Source of the DNA: Strigops habroptila
Taxonomy: Eukaryota; Chordata; Aves; Psittaciformes; Psittacidae
DNA: 64,000 bases
Reading direction: 5' to 3'
Assembly: GCF_004027225.2 (NCBI RefSeq)
Contig: NC_044277.2
Span: forward strand, 41,102,305-41,166,304
Shown here one piece after another: positions 1-12,958 of this stretch (positions are counted from its first letter, which is position 1; every line of letters begins with the position of its first letter). Under the pieces are notes generated by a model. It was not told where the DNA came from and did no database searches. It saw only the letters and a list, made by a program, of their open reading frames with translations. Made by a program: the position numbers and the translations under genes.

Positions 1-945
1 ATAGTGCCATATATGGTTCCCTTTTTTTCTTTCCTATTGCTTTTGGCCTTTTTGAGCTTAATCTCTTTTAAGATACAGTCTGATTTTTATTTCTGGGCAT
101 TTTCCCCCTTTTTTTGTGTTTTGTATGTCACATAATTTTTTTTGTTTCACACTGTACTTTGTTCTTTTTCAGGATTGATTTGGTTAAATTTGCACCTTGT
201 TTCTCTTGATTTGCAACTGTTTTAAAAAGTATTTATTGTTTCACTACTGTCTGACTCCATTAACTCATATTTTATTTCAGTGAAGTTCTCTGTAGAGTGA
301 AAAGCTACCTCTAAACTGACCTTTTTTTTTTTTTTTTTGCAAGACCACAGTTTCCCTTTTTCTAGCTATTATGGATGTACAGCAGTAGAGAAAGTTGTAA
401 ACACACTCCACAAGCTGACGTACCACTAATACAAAGTACCTAGTATAATAAAAAGGCATGCAATTGAAAATCAGTTTACTCCTCAATGTACTCTAGGTGA
501 TTTGATCTTTAAGGAGTACACAATAAAAGGTGAAAGGTAATCAATACAATACTGTCTGAGAAACTGCAGGTTTAACCACATACCTGTTTTCAATGAAATT
601 AACCAGGGACAGAATGCCCTATGAACGCAACCAGCTTTCAAAAAATAAATTACATGCTCCAAAACCCAGAAGCTGGTAAGCCACAAAATAGAATCCTGAA
701 CAAGAGAAAGAACTATTCAATTGCCAAGTGTAGAGAATATGTGGCACCTTGAGGGTGGTGAGAATTTACTTACACTGGCTCCATTGGCTCTGAGATAGTA
801 TGCTGTCTCTGTCTTGTCTTCACCTTATATGGCTGTGCAGTTTTTCCTCAGTTCAAAGAAGTCAGAATGAACCTTTCCCCCCCAAAAAACCTCAAACTAG
901 CTGTTATACCTGAAGATGAGCTGTGTGGGGCAAGCTATGTACACT
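1..945. other. Intergenic AT-rich sequence
   Basis: T-rich and A-rich unique-looking DNA with a T run at about 321-338. Short open frames here show no family resemblance. I see no gene. Confidence 0.6.
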
Positions 946-1022
946 AACTGCTTTAGCAGAGAAGCTGGACTAGATGATCTCCTATGGTCCTTTCCAGCCT
1001 CAACCATCCTTCGATTCTGCAA
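946..1022 (+). mobile_element. CR1 LINE 3' end fragment
   Basis: The text gctggactagatgatctcc, then tccagcctcaaccatcc and a terminal gattctgc, matches the conserved 3' end of avian CR1 in the sense orientation. Only the last 75 bases or so are recognisable, as expected for a 5'-truncated copy. Confidence 0.8.
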
Positions 1023-4000
1023 CTAGTCTGGCAGAGAGATGCCCTGACTTTTAAAAATTGAGGTACATTCAGATACTTAAAACTGGCCCATGGCTTTCTC
1101 AGCCACATCTCAGGTTAACTGCCAAAACAGGGCTTTCACAGCATTTTCTTTGAAAGGTGTTAAAGACATGAGCAGGTAACTCACAGTACTCACAGTAACA
1201 GGACAGTCGTGATTGAAGTTAAGATTAATTTTTGAATGTATAGAATGGGTTTCAGTTAAAGGGACTTTTAAAAGCTGAAGTAACTGAAATCTTGTGGAGT
1301 TTAATCATTTTCAATAAAAAATTGTGTGTGGATAAGACAAGTCTGACTCTTCATAAGCAAGAGTTACTTTCATTTATTCATTTTTTATTTTCATTTTGTG
1401 TCTGTCAACTCCAGGAATAAAAACAGCTGAGGATAGTGAAGTCAATTCCCTCCTGCCTTTCTTTATATGGAGCTGGTATTTATAATAAGCCTCCAGTCAG
1501 CTCTGTCATGTTAAAATGAACTTTCTGAATTATTGTTGTCCGCCTGATTTCATAATTAGCCCTTTGCAACCCACAACACTGTCACTAACAATCTAACCAA
1601 AGGCAAAAATTTCCTTAATGTCTAGATCAGTCTATGTTGGATAATCTCAACACCTTTCAGCAGCAGTACCATTTAAATACAGCTGGAGTGGAACAAAACA
1701 GAACATCTGAATTTTCAAAAAACCTCATGTATCCGCTCTTCTTTGTCTTCTGCTGGAATCCTGTAAGTTATAAATGTTGTGAGCTTTTAACATTTTCTTT
1801 CTGTGCCTTGCAAATACTTTGTACCTTGTCCTGGGTGTAAAAATTTGCAAGATGGATGGTCATAGGAAAGTGACTTATCTGTTAGAAAGTCAGTAGATTT
1901 ATAAGCCATATGTAAATACTATGTTTAAAAACTTGGGTCAAGAAAAAATATCAATTTATCTACCAGGTATATGTCTGTTGTACTTTTTGATGTGGACAAA
2001 TCATACAAACTATTGTATTTTAGAACATCACAGGAATAAAATAGCCAGAGACAGTACCTTTACTTGCAGCTTGAAGTCCACTTCCAGTTACCACTTCATA
2101 TGTATTTTTCTTTACTTTTCCATGACCACCTCTACTTACTGTTTTTCAAAGAAAGACAGTATCAGGTAGATGGGATTGGAGCTGGGGAGGAGAGGTTGCC
2201 TATATTCATCATCTTTTCAATCATCTTTTCATCCCCTTTCCTACAAAAATGAAAACTTTCACAGAACATTAGCTAGGTAATTCTTCTTCCTATATGTGTA
2301 TCTGTTGGGCTAAAAGAAAATATTTCCAACGTCTGGTTCTGATAACTAAGCTAAAAAAAAAAAAAAGGGATACAGATTCACAGCAGTTATTTATACAAAA
2401 ATGTATGAGATATAAAGAGAATTAATAAGGTTTAAAAAATAAGCAAAAAATAATTCTTATGTCTGGCAGCAACAGAACCTGCTAAGGTCCAGGTTGAGAT
2501 GAGCTTTGAAAAAAATACTAGAGATAGGCCACTGATGCATATTACCAGGTTAAATCCTTTCTTTGTTATCTAGTCCTCTTTGTACATTAATGATACACAG
2601 GCCTAAATTCTGAATAAGAGATGTGATTTCTTTCTAGTCCTATGACAGTGCAATTCAGACTACAATCTGACTTTAATTCTGCTTCAGCACTGGCAGGAGT
2701 TTTACCTGTATCAAGGTACAGAGCTCGCCCTTGCCAGGCCTGCAAGAGCTCTGAATAAAACCTCAGTACTAACCTCAACTGCTTGCCAAAAGAGTTATCA
2801 AAACTATACATAGCTCGAATAGCCCTGTCATGGTAAAATCAGAGGTGAAGAGGCCAAACTGTTAATTTCCAGTACTTTTTAACTTGATATAAAACATGTG
2901 CGCCAGCAGAGGGCATTAAATGCCTCAATAAAATGCAGGTTGATGAACAACATGAAAGGAAGGGGAAACCCTTCTTCTAGCCTCCTTAGGATATTGGACA
3001 TTTTATATAGCTAATCAAAAGCTTAATACAAAGTGAAATATCCTAAACACAGGCTCTATCAGATATTTCTCAAGTGCTCATTCATCTCAGTAGCTCCTTT
3101 AGTGGGAAAAAATGTAAATTCATTAGTTCTCAATTGTAAACAAAGCGTGAAACTGAACTACTAGAACTGAAAACATATTTTTACTTCTAACAGATGAATC
3201 TGAGGAAAAACTAAGAAAAGCATGTTTATTTTTAACCTATTAATTGCATAGATTTTGTTGTAATTTCTCCTACTGCATAGCTAACACACTGCAGCCTTTT
3301 TCTATGAAACTGAGGGGTGTGTTTATGTGGATTTTGCTTTACTAGCATCAAGTAATTCTGAATTCCATCACCTGAGGAGCCAGCTTTTGGATATCATTAG
3401 TTACAGAAATGTGGGACAGGTGGGAGCACATTTATAACTTTAAAAAACTATTAGAAAAATAAACCTTTCTTGCTTTCTCATTACAAGTCTGCAATTTTGT
3501 ATCTGGATCCTGAACTTGTTTGTTTGTTTGTTTGTTTCCATCTCAAAGAGCTAACCATGTAGCCAGCTTCTAAATTTGTATTTATAAATTGTAGTTTTCT
3601 ATAAAATGAGCAAAATTAGTGCAGTCACTAAAACTGAAAGAGAATAAGTGGGGAAAACACAAAGAAAACAGCATTTATCATAGCTTTGTGTGGCTTTTCA
3701 TTGCAATTGGCTTAATGTTTGCATGTAATTTTTTTTCAGAGTCTGAGGGTTTTAGCACCACTTTCAATGATCCCTCGATTTCACCCATTAAAACAGCTTT
3801 ACTATGAAAAGACAAATTGTCCATCCGAAGATTCAAAAAGAAGTTTTTTACCAAGTAATGTCTTGCTACTTCATGACACTGTTGCATTTCTATTCTTCAT
3901 GTAGAAGAACATGTCTTCTTGGAAAGCAATACAACAGGACAGTTCATATACTAATGCATCAATGCATAATTATGTGTTACAAGTTAAACTAATCTATGGT

Positions 4001-5297
4001 ACACTTCTTCAGTGTAGCATACCAGTAAATTTTATAGAATGTTCTTTAAAAAAAAAAAAGAAAAAAAAAGAGGGTAAAGAACATTTTTTAATTCAACTTA
4101 GCAGGAAAAATTTGGAAACAGCTGTATCTCTGAAAGGCATTAAAAACAAAACTTACTGAATAAACTGTGTAAAGTAATACATTTCTTTCTAGAAAAATAC
4201 TGAATTGTCATTGAAGTTGTTGATGAAACTTTGTTATGTAAGAAAAAAACCTAAAATGTGGGCAAGTCATAAACAGTTTCTTCAGTGGAACACTTTTTTT
4301 TACACAAGGATATAAAGAATATGGCAGACAGTGATCTTTTATTATACAAAGCATTCCGGCTCTTCAAGTTTGTAGATGACTATGTAACTTTAGATCTTAG
4401 AATGTAAACATGACATAATAATTATTTGTTTGTTCACAAGGCAGGGATATGCAGTGACTTAAATCTACTGCTTAGATATCACAAGTCCATTGGGAAAATT
4501 TCAAGGTGGTTTACAGAGTATCATTACTGGTTAGGATGCACTTACTTGCCTGTTCTTCCAGTATGGTTTTGCTTCCTTACTTGAATACTCATCTAGTAAA
4601 TTAGTAGCTTATAATTATGTGTATATCAGAAATCTACTATTTGGAAGTACAATGTTTTCATTTAAGCCCAGTCCTAAAATTAAAATACTATTTCCTTTTG
4701 CTTCAGTGGACCAGAGGATAAATGTCTTTCCAACAAAAGGATAAATGCAAATAACACACTGACACTTTGTGTACGTTTTCCTTCTGCTTGTTTCAGAACT
4801 CAGCAAAACATTCTGTTGGTTGTAGATGAGAAAAGTCCTTGTGCAGCTAAATCTAAAATGGTCTTAACTAAATTTCGGCATCACCTAGGCTGTTCTACAA
4901 ACAGGAAGAACTGTGCTAGGAAGCAAAGGCTAATTGGTTTTGCAAGCAGCTGTCCTGAGAAGTAGAATATATATTCATGTAAAACTATGGGTCAACATTA
5001 ATTCAGACTCTAAGGTTAATAATGACAGTATCTGAGATGTAAAAATCTATAACACAAACAAAAAAGTCCTTTGAATTTAAGCAGATTGGTGTTTAGTGAC
5101 TTTTATGGACAAAGTCTGTAAGTCACTGAACTGGAACTCAGCTCAAAGGCCCATTTCAGGCTACAGGCCCTGCAGTCCCATGCTATCCTGCTGTAAAACC
5201 TTATGCAGGTGGCCTGAAATTTGAGCTATCAAAGTCAAGGAGACTACTGTCAGGATAAAAAAAGCAAATAATCTTGTGCTTCATGTTGCAAGGAAGA
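1023..5297. other. Intergenic sequence without a gene
   Basis: AT-rich DNA with a (TTTG)5 microsatellite at 3516-3537 and small A runs near 2354 and 4047. No coding exon, RNA gene or full repeat is supported. Confidence 0.6.
3516..3537. repeat. (TTTG)n microsatellite
   Basis: Five near-perfect TTTG units. Confidence 0.9.
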
Positions 5298-5302
5298 GGT
5301 GG
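5298..5302. repeat. Target-site duplication GGTGG, left copy (right copy 5867-5871)
   Basis: Identical five bases sit directly outside the TG...CA ends of the solo LTR. The exact match suggests a fairly recent insertion or little local decay. Confidence 0.8.
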
Positions 5303-5866
5303 TGACGCGGTTTAAGCCCAGCCGGTAACTCAGAACCACGTAGCCGCTCGCTCACTCCCCCCCTTCCTCCCCCCGTTCCCAGAGGGATGGGGAGGAGAAT
5401 CGGAAGAATGTAACTCCCACGGGTTCAGATAAGAGCAGTCCCGCAACTAAGGTATAATACAAAACCACTACTGCTACCACCAATGATAATAATGATTAGT
5501 GAAATAACAAGGGGAGAGGATACAATTGCTCACCACCCGCCGACCGATACCCAGCCCGACCCGAGCAGTGATCTGGGCCTTCCGGGTAACTCCCCCCGGT
5601 TTATATACTGGGCATGACGTGCTGTGGTATGGAATACCCCTTTGGCTAGTTTGGGTCAGGTGTCCTGTCTCTGCTTCCTCCCGGCTTCCCCTCCTCCCTG
5701 GCAAAGCATGAGACTGAGAAACTCCTTGGTTGGAATAAACATTACTTAGCAACAACTAAAAACATCAGTGTTATCAGCGTTGTTCCCAGGCTGAAAGTTA
5801 AAAAACACAGCACTGCACCAGCTACTAAGCAGGAGAAAAATGACTGCTATAGCTGAACCCAGGACA
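5303..5866 (-). mobile_element. Solo LTR of an avian endogenous retrovirus
   Basis: A 564-bp GC-rich block begins TG (5303) and ends CA (5866), flanked by a perfect 5-bp duplication GGTGG (5298-5302 and 5867-5871). Read on the minus strand, it starts with TGTCCTGGGTTCAG, a TATATAAA box lies at 5607-5600, and an R/U5-like segment follows at about 5445-5415. This matches a dispersed avian LTR type that I recognise in general. The 5-bp duplication would suit a class III (ERVL-like) element. No gag, pol or env sequence is adjacent, so recombination to a solo LTR is inferred. Confidence 0.85.
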
Positions 5867-5871
5867 GGTGG

Positions 5872-8800
5872 CATATCACAAACACTGTGTGACCTATTTG
5901 GCACACGAATTGGTTAATTTGCCTCGTGTCACCTAATGTTTCTTAAGTAAAAACATCTGCAGAAATTATAAAGAAAGACTACATATGCATGTGGTAAATT
6001 TTCAATCATACCTTAACCAGTAATAAACTTACTGAAAAATTATGCTCTGTTGTCAAAAGGCTGGTTTTCAACAAATGTTTTGAATAGTTATTGTTACTAT
6101 ATCATTATCAGATCTCTGATTTACGAATGTGTTGGGGCTTCTGTGTTCTGATTTTTTTTTTTTCCTTTTAATACCATTTTTAATTTTTGATAGACAATAG
6201 ATAGAGGGGAGTTGCAAAGAGGCATCCCAGATCACAGCAAAGTTGGAGAAAAGAGAAATTTAGCCTAAACCACATGGCAAAAAATATGCTGCCACTACTA
6301 GTGGTGCCAAGAATATGAACTGCAGGTCAATGGCAGCAGATGAAGGGCTTCTAAAAAAGAGGTGAGAGGATAGTTACCAGCATGATCAAGGGAGAGATGC
6401 CTCTGCATCAACTTGTAAACAAGTGCTTTAATCATGTTTGCTACCTCATTAGCATTTAAACAATTCAGGTTGGGATATAAGTGATGGACTTAGCTCCCTT
6501 CTCTTTTATGCAGGTCCTGGGTGGCTGTAACCAAAGCACTTCTCATCTGACTAATGAGGATAAAAATAATAACATTTCTCTATCTCAAAGAGCTGATTAT
6601 GAGAATAAATTAGATGCTCAGATATTTTAGTAATGCATCTAGTAAATGAAAAAGAATTTTCAAACCAAAATAATCACACTGACATCATTTTTTAGATACC
6701 TACAATTCAAAAAATTCTTTTTGGCAATCATACGCTATTTGCATGTATGCATGGAATTTCTGGATGGTTAACCCCAGAAATATGGAGAACACTTATTGGG
6801 AAATACTTCGGCTAGTTGACAGCAGAATGGATAAAGAGGAGATTGTTAAATTATTACATGACCTACACTACAGCTTCTCATATGCAGCTTTGCAGCTGGA
6901 GAAGTGACTGCAAGGATGCTTAGTTTGGTCTCTTCAAAACGTCTACAGAGAGGCTCTGGTTTGAAAAGTGATTCTGTAAAAATAGCACTTCCTACTCAGC
7001 AGATCTGTTCTTGTGTGCTTCAGCGGGGAGAGAGAAGAAAGAAAAAACATCACTGCATGTCTTCACTGCTGAGCCACCTTATCTCTGGGAGAAGAAACTG
7101 CATTATACTCCAGTTTATGCAACTTCATCAAAATCACCAATTTAAAGCTATACTGTACCTAAGCAAAACCCATAATTTCAAAATTGTGCCCTTTGAAATC
7201 AGACCTGCATAACCTCATTACCTTCAGCTGAATGGAAATGAATGAAATGAAAGGAAATAAACCCTTCAAACTGAAAAATCATGACTGGATTTCCTCCAGC
7301 TTCCTATCATCACCCAAACTAATCAAGCTATTTCTCCCCCAGGTGGAAAATGAAAAGAAAGAGAGAGGTGATGAGGATTCTTTTTAAAAATATTTGGCAG
7401 GTAGTCTCAGAGCATGGAGCTCATGTGAGTTTCAAGAGGTTACATGAGGACTGCAGAAGGCTAACAGTATGATAACAGCTGCTAGCATAGGGATGTAAGC
7501 AATGCAAAAAACAGATTCGTGCAGTTTGGCCAGCCTGTTGCCAGGGTTGTCAGACTCCTGGATGATGGAGTGGGCTTTGCCACTATCAACTGCTTCCAAA
7601 GGATCAATATATCACAACAAATGTTCTTCTTCCAGCCTTTCAAAAGAAGTCTTTATGAGTGTGATTTTTTTCCCCCAAGAAGAGCAGATGAGGAGGCTCT
7701 TAGGAAAAAAAAAAAAAAAAGGCAGCACAATTCTTAAGACTGGAAAATGCATACTTAGTATCTGTCTAGGGATCGGAAAGGATACTTTGATCATTCTTGC
7801 CAATTACATACCTATTAGAGGCAAATATATTTACATATTTAATATTCAGCTAATCTCCAAAAACTTCTTTGATCAAATAGACATGCCGTTTATCCTCAAA
7901 TGCTATGCCAAAATCTCATCTCTAGATAGCCTAATGTGTGAAGTGATGAATTTGTTTTCAAGTCTTTTACAGAATACCTTCCATTTTTCACTTCAAACAC
8001 CTACCCTTTTAACAAGTGTATTGCCTCTCCTGAACACTATCTTTAAATATAAAAGACATCATACCAGAATGGTTCCCTTAGGGTTTTGCCTTTTGACATT
8101 TCTCTATTTAGAAAATTTCTAAGAAGGAAAACTAATGGCATTATCCTTGCAGACACAATTCGTTTCTAATTGAACAGAAATATTTCTCCTTCTCATCTGT
8201 GGCACATTCGAGTGTGCCTTACAGATACAGATCCTGACTGACCTTCACCAAGTCCCTGCAGCAGTGGACTTGGAAGCTTGACTAGCCATAGAATGGCAAG
8301 CTGTGATTCAGGGCTCCCACACTCATTGGAAATGGAAAGATTACTTCTTAAGTTTGCAGAAAAAAGTACATATGTTTTGACAGAAGCCAGTCCAGCAGCA
8401 GAGGTTTTGCAGCAGAATCTGGATTCAAGTCTGTTACTCGGAGTTAGACACGACAAATCCCAATGAAAAGTGTCATATTTCTCTGATCAAATTGTGTTCT
8501 TATAGAATACATGCTTTTCAAGCAACATCTAAGCTTTTAATTCACTACTTCTTCTTTTGTACCATGCTTTTTCTTAAGTCTCTTCAAAAAACTCTTTCCC
8601 AAAATGAAAAACCATCCAAGAGTGTATTATTCAACAAAGAGATGCAAACACAGCATCACAATTCCTTTATGTATTTAGAATACAGTATTTCAGTATTTGC
8701 TTTGAACCTCAGGCTGGATCCATGTTTACTGAGGAAGTACTGGACATTCCTTTTCTTGCTGTACCAGGCATTCTAACAGTAGAAGGTTAAGACGTCTGGT

Positions 8801-8911
8801 GAGTCAGGCATACAATCTAATAACTAAACTGTAATATATCCGGAGTCACTGTCAGCAAAACACTTCTTGTTTACAGCCCTAAAATTGAAATACGATGATA
8901 GAGTCTCTCAG
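5872..8911. other. Intergenic sequence without a supported gene
   Basis: AT-rich. Open frames at 7502-8122 and 8278-8466 have no start context, splice sites or recognised domain. The 8170-8466 stretch has a protein-like composition and is discussed as a weak finding. Confidence 0.5.
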
Positions 8912-9078
8912 AAAAAATACAACAAAAAACACACATACAAAAAACCCCAAACAAAAGAACCCACCCACCCAAAAAAACCAAACCAAAACCAACAAAAGAA
9001 CCAAAAAAAAAACCCCAAAAACAACCCCACAACAAAAAAACACAAACAAAAAAACCCCCAAAAAACTAAAACCCAACC
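8912..9078. repeat. A/C-rich low-complexity tract (CCCCAAAA-like)
   Basis: About 165 bases almost devoid of G and T on the + strand, made of A runs broken by CC, CCC and CCCC. It creates spurious open frames on both strands. A similar tract occurs at 42434-42548. Confidence 0.9.
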
Positions 9079-10460
9079 ACTCAGAGGTGCAGTAAGATTT
9101 TATTTTCAGGTCCTACCAGAATTACCCTAGTATTCTTTCAGAATACTCCTCAGTATTGCCACTTTGGGGAGCAAGTGTAAGAGGCTTTGTACACAGGCAG
9201 ATCTAGTCTATCACAGCACACTAGGCTGGGGTCCACCCATCAGCAGTATGCCTCATTAGGACTTATAACTTATCTTGTACAAATCAGCAAACAGTAGAAC
9301 TTACTACAGGGATGCAAATAATAAAAATTTTAATAATTACATCTAATTACATTAAAAAAAATTAAAAATTTACAAAGATAAAATTAAATAGCTTTCAGCA
9401 AGAAGGTTTTTTAGGGTTTTCTTTCCAATTTTTTTTTTTTTTTTAGTCAGAAGACTCATTTTCTTTGCAAAAATGTTTTTTTCTACCTGGGACAAATTTG
9501 TAGAAACAGATTTACTGAGAAGAATTCTGACACTTTCCTGGCAACTTGCAGTGATGACTGGTGAAAGAAGCTAAATTTTGCTGTAGAAGAAATTTGCAAA
9601 AATTCATGAAAACAGCTTTTGAGCTCATCCAAATGTCATTCCCCTAAAGACAAATCTAAATAGAAATTTCAGGATTGCAATTCTTTACTCACTTTAGGAA
9701 CCCCATTTGTATACTGCCTATACAGTTTAATATTAAAGTGTTGGGGTTTGTTGTGGTTTTTTTCCCCACAGGAAAAACACTGAGGTTAAGGGTTGATGAT
9801 GATTTTTCTTCTAAAGCTGCCCAAACTGGATATCTATCATACAATTTTGACAGGAGACTGTTTTGCTTCTAGCAATTTCACCTTGAAGTCTCCAAAATTT
9901 GGTAAGATCTATAGAAGAATGAAAAAAACCAAAATGGTGGGCATCCCTGTTTTGCCCAACTCCCTGTAATGAGACACAGGCAAGTAAAAGAGGGTCCAAA
10001 GAAAAGCTAAGAGCTGTGTCCCTGCATGTCATGAATTATAGATCGCTTTCCTTTGCTTTGCAAAAAGTGTAAGGCATGTAGCACAAAAGCTACCAGAGGA
10101 CATCACCAGTATCTCAGGCTCCCTACAATAGCAGGAAACTTATTCTGCTTAAAGGAACCCAGCAGTACCACAAACTAGCAATTTCTTCTATATAATGACA
10201 TTTTTTTGGGGTTTTCTGGTGAGTGCTCCAGTCATGAAAAGAAAGTCCACACGAAATTTGCAGCAAAGTAGCATGACGGGGATTTCAAACAGTCCCCATT
10301 CGGAAAACTCGTCATCAGTGCAATGTTGTTTATATCCCCTCTTGATAGTTCACCTCCTAAATGAACTTTAGCTGCCTCTCATTTAAATTCTTCATGCATA
10401 TAACCTGTTTAAAGGTGCTTCAGATGACAACTTAATAAAGGCTGATCTTGTGAAAACAAG

Positions 10461-10489
10461 AACAAGAACTGAACAAGAACTGAACAAGA
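10461..10489. repeat. Short tandem repeat, 11-base unit
   Basis: The unit aacaagaactg is repeated twice exactly and followed by a partial third copy. Confidence 0.75.
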
Positions 10490-11640
10490 TGACAAGAAAT
10501 TAGAGTACTATTCTTGGGTTTCCTTAATTTTTTTCTATTTCTGAGAAATTTGTTTAACCTTGCTGTGCTTCATTGTACTCTCTATAAAATAAGGATAATG
10601 ATATGTGCGTATTCTATAAAGATCTGGGAAAATAACTATCTTTATATTGAAAAGCTATCGAAATGAAAAGTACCATTACTTCACTGTTATATCATTGTAC
10701 TAAAAAAATTATCCTTCAACTTCCATTAAAGTCTTTGGAATTAAATATAACGAGAGTGCACAGAAGTAATGTGCACTTTATTTTCTCTGTGGGTAAAGGT
10801 GTTTACATATATAATCAATTGGCAGATGTAAGTCCTTTTACAGAAACACTATCTTCTGTTTGAAGGAGGAGGAATCCCTATCAAATTGCTATCACCGATT
10901 TGGGTTAAGCTCTTCCCAGCCATTTCATAGTGTTTCAGGTCTGGAAGCTTTGAGGTTTTGCTAGCATTACAATGCCGCAGTAGTAATTACACTTTGAAGA
11001 AAAAAGAATCTAAAAATAAGCTAAAGTAATCAATCTCTCTGGTGTCAATGTCCCAGATGGGAGGAGAACAACAGTAGGATGCTGACTAAACATAAATCTC
11101 AGCTTTTTAATGAACTTTCCTCAATACAGTGCTGACATAAATAAGGTGTCTTCTTTTTGTTAAATATTAATCTTATTTTATGACAGAACCAAGGTCCCAC
11201 TGAAAATCAGTAATAATTAAGAGTAATGCAACATAACTTCCTCCTTCGTTTGCATTAACGAATGACTGTGTTTCTAAAGGAAACTTTTGCAAAATCCTAA
11301 GAGTTGTCACCAGAAAGATTAGTACATCAATATCATAAGTTCAGAAGATATTTGATTTATTAAAAGGGAGTGTTGTAAGAGCTGAGCTACACAGGTGAGA
11401 TGCAGTAATAAAACCATATAATGATGTACCCTGTTCCCAAAGACTTTACACTCTATTATTAGGCAGAGGAAATAATGAGGATATTTTGGATGTTACTGAC
11501 CTTTGCAATAACACCACCTGTGGGTATTACTGACTGCCTATGACCATTGAGGGGAAAAAAGTCTGCAAGAATAACCCAAAGAATGTTTAGAGGGTTCTTA
11601 AATAATAGTCATCAAGGAAGAAGTTTACCAGAGTTATTTT

Positions 11641-11667
11641 TACATATATATATATGTATATATATAA
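11641..11667. repeat. (AT)n/(TATA)n microsatellite
   Basis: Alternating TA, broken once by a G. Confidence 0.85.
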
Positions 11668-12713
11668 AATTTAGTAAGCATTTATGGCTTTAAATAAAAT
11701 GTAGGTATTGAGTAAGTTTGTTTGAAGTTTTGGAAACTGGTTATAGATGCTGGAAGGTCTACATCGTGTGCCACTAAGAATGCATTTGGCATTATTTGAA
11801 TGCTGGGTCTTTACCTTTCCACGTTTCCGCATCTCTTACTTTCTGTGAAATAAGGAGCACATTTCAACCTCTAACTATAAATGTCCTCAGACATTACAGT
11901 CCCCTGCAGCTCTGAGTCACAAAGCAAGTACTTATTACAGTTCATACTCTCAGTATTTGACTATGTTTTGATTCCCAAGTTCTGATTGGGAATGGCGTCA
12001 CTCTTCAGCAACAGCTAAATTAGTTTTAAAAAGCGACACAAACACCATATACTTAGTTTGTTTCTGTTGCAGAAAACTGATTAGCCTGTGATAAAAGAAA
12101 TTAATTCTAACATTCGAAGGGGGTCAGTGACTGAATTAAATGAAGGTTCTCTTAGACTTCTCTTACATTTAATCACCAGAATAAAGAAGAGCTACTGTTA
12201 TCTTCTGAAATTATCCTTCCTGGCTGTAGGGTACAAAGTCAGTATAAAGAAAGGTAATACATTGACTTTATTAATGTCAGTGATGTTAAAGATAGTACCA
12301 AATGAAAAGCCACAAAAAAGGCCTCAGGGTCACTCAGCTAAATGAACTTGCAGCAGCAGCATACCCACATTACACAAGGAATTGAAGCTACCCTGACAGA
12401 CAAGGTCTAAAGGGTCCAAAGGTTCTAAGCAAGAAATTTCACAGAAATTTTTAAGGATCTGGGATAAAGCTGGATTGAACAATGTCTAAAGCAGCCTCTG
12501 TCATAACAGAGAACAAAAATATCCTACACTAGAATCCAAGACAGTGCGCCATTTGTAAAATTATTCAGAACAACTCTTAGATGTCTATGATGCATCTTTC
12601 ACTGTGGCTTTCTAAAATCTATTTCTAGTGAAATATTACAGAAAATAAGATGCTCCTATCCTCTGCTCTTCACAGCCGAGGTTAAGGAAATTACTGCAAT
12701 TCCTTTATCTTTT

Positions 12714-12958
12714 ATCATAGAATCATTGAACACCAGGTTGGAAGGGACCTCAGGAATCATCTGTCCAACCTTTCTAGGCAAAACATGACTTAGACTAGAT
12801 AGTCCAGCACCTTGTCCAGCCAAATATTGGAAGTGTCCAATACTGGGGAGTCCACCACTTCCCTGGTGATTGTTCCAATGGCTCACTGTGAAAAATTTTC
12901 CTCTAGTGTCCAACTGGAATCTCCCCAGGAGCAACTCGTAGCATTAGTTGTGTCAGAT
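12714..12958 (-). mobile_element. CR1 LINE 3' fragment
   Basis: Starts with the reverse-complement CR1 3' end (atcatagaatcattgaa, then ggttggaagggacctcagg). It continues through the conserved tccaacctttc and tccccaggagcaactcg segments. About 245 bp remain, antisense to PCMTD1 and truncated at its 5' end on the right. Confidence 0.88.

Larger units (their letters stand above)
9079..12713. other. Intergenic sequence without a gene
   Basis: AT-rich DNA with a short tandem repeat at 10461-10489 (11-base unit aacaagaactg, about 2.6 copies) and an AT dinucleotide stretch at 11641-11667. No exon is supported. Confidence 0.6.

Noticed and set aside
5303..5866. LTR read as + strand, because AATAAA occurs at 5734-5739
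   Set aside because: The minus strand has the better TATA box (TATATAAA), a TGTCCTGGG start typical of this LTR type, and a U5-like segment at the correct distance.
7502..8122. 206-codon + strand open frame
   Set aside because: No domain, splice context or coding-like composition. It runs through a poly(A) stretch that encodes lysines and is F/L/S-rich as expected from AT-rich noise.
8867..9130. Lys/Pro/Asn-rich frames and minus-strand Phe/Val/Gly frames
   Set aside because: Direct products of the A/C low-complexity tract.
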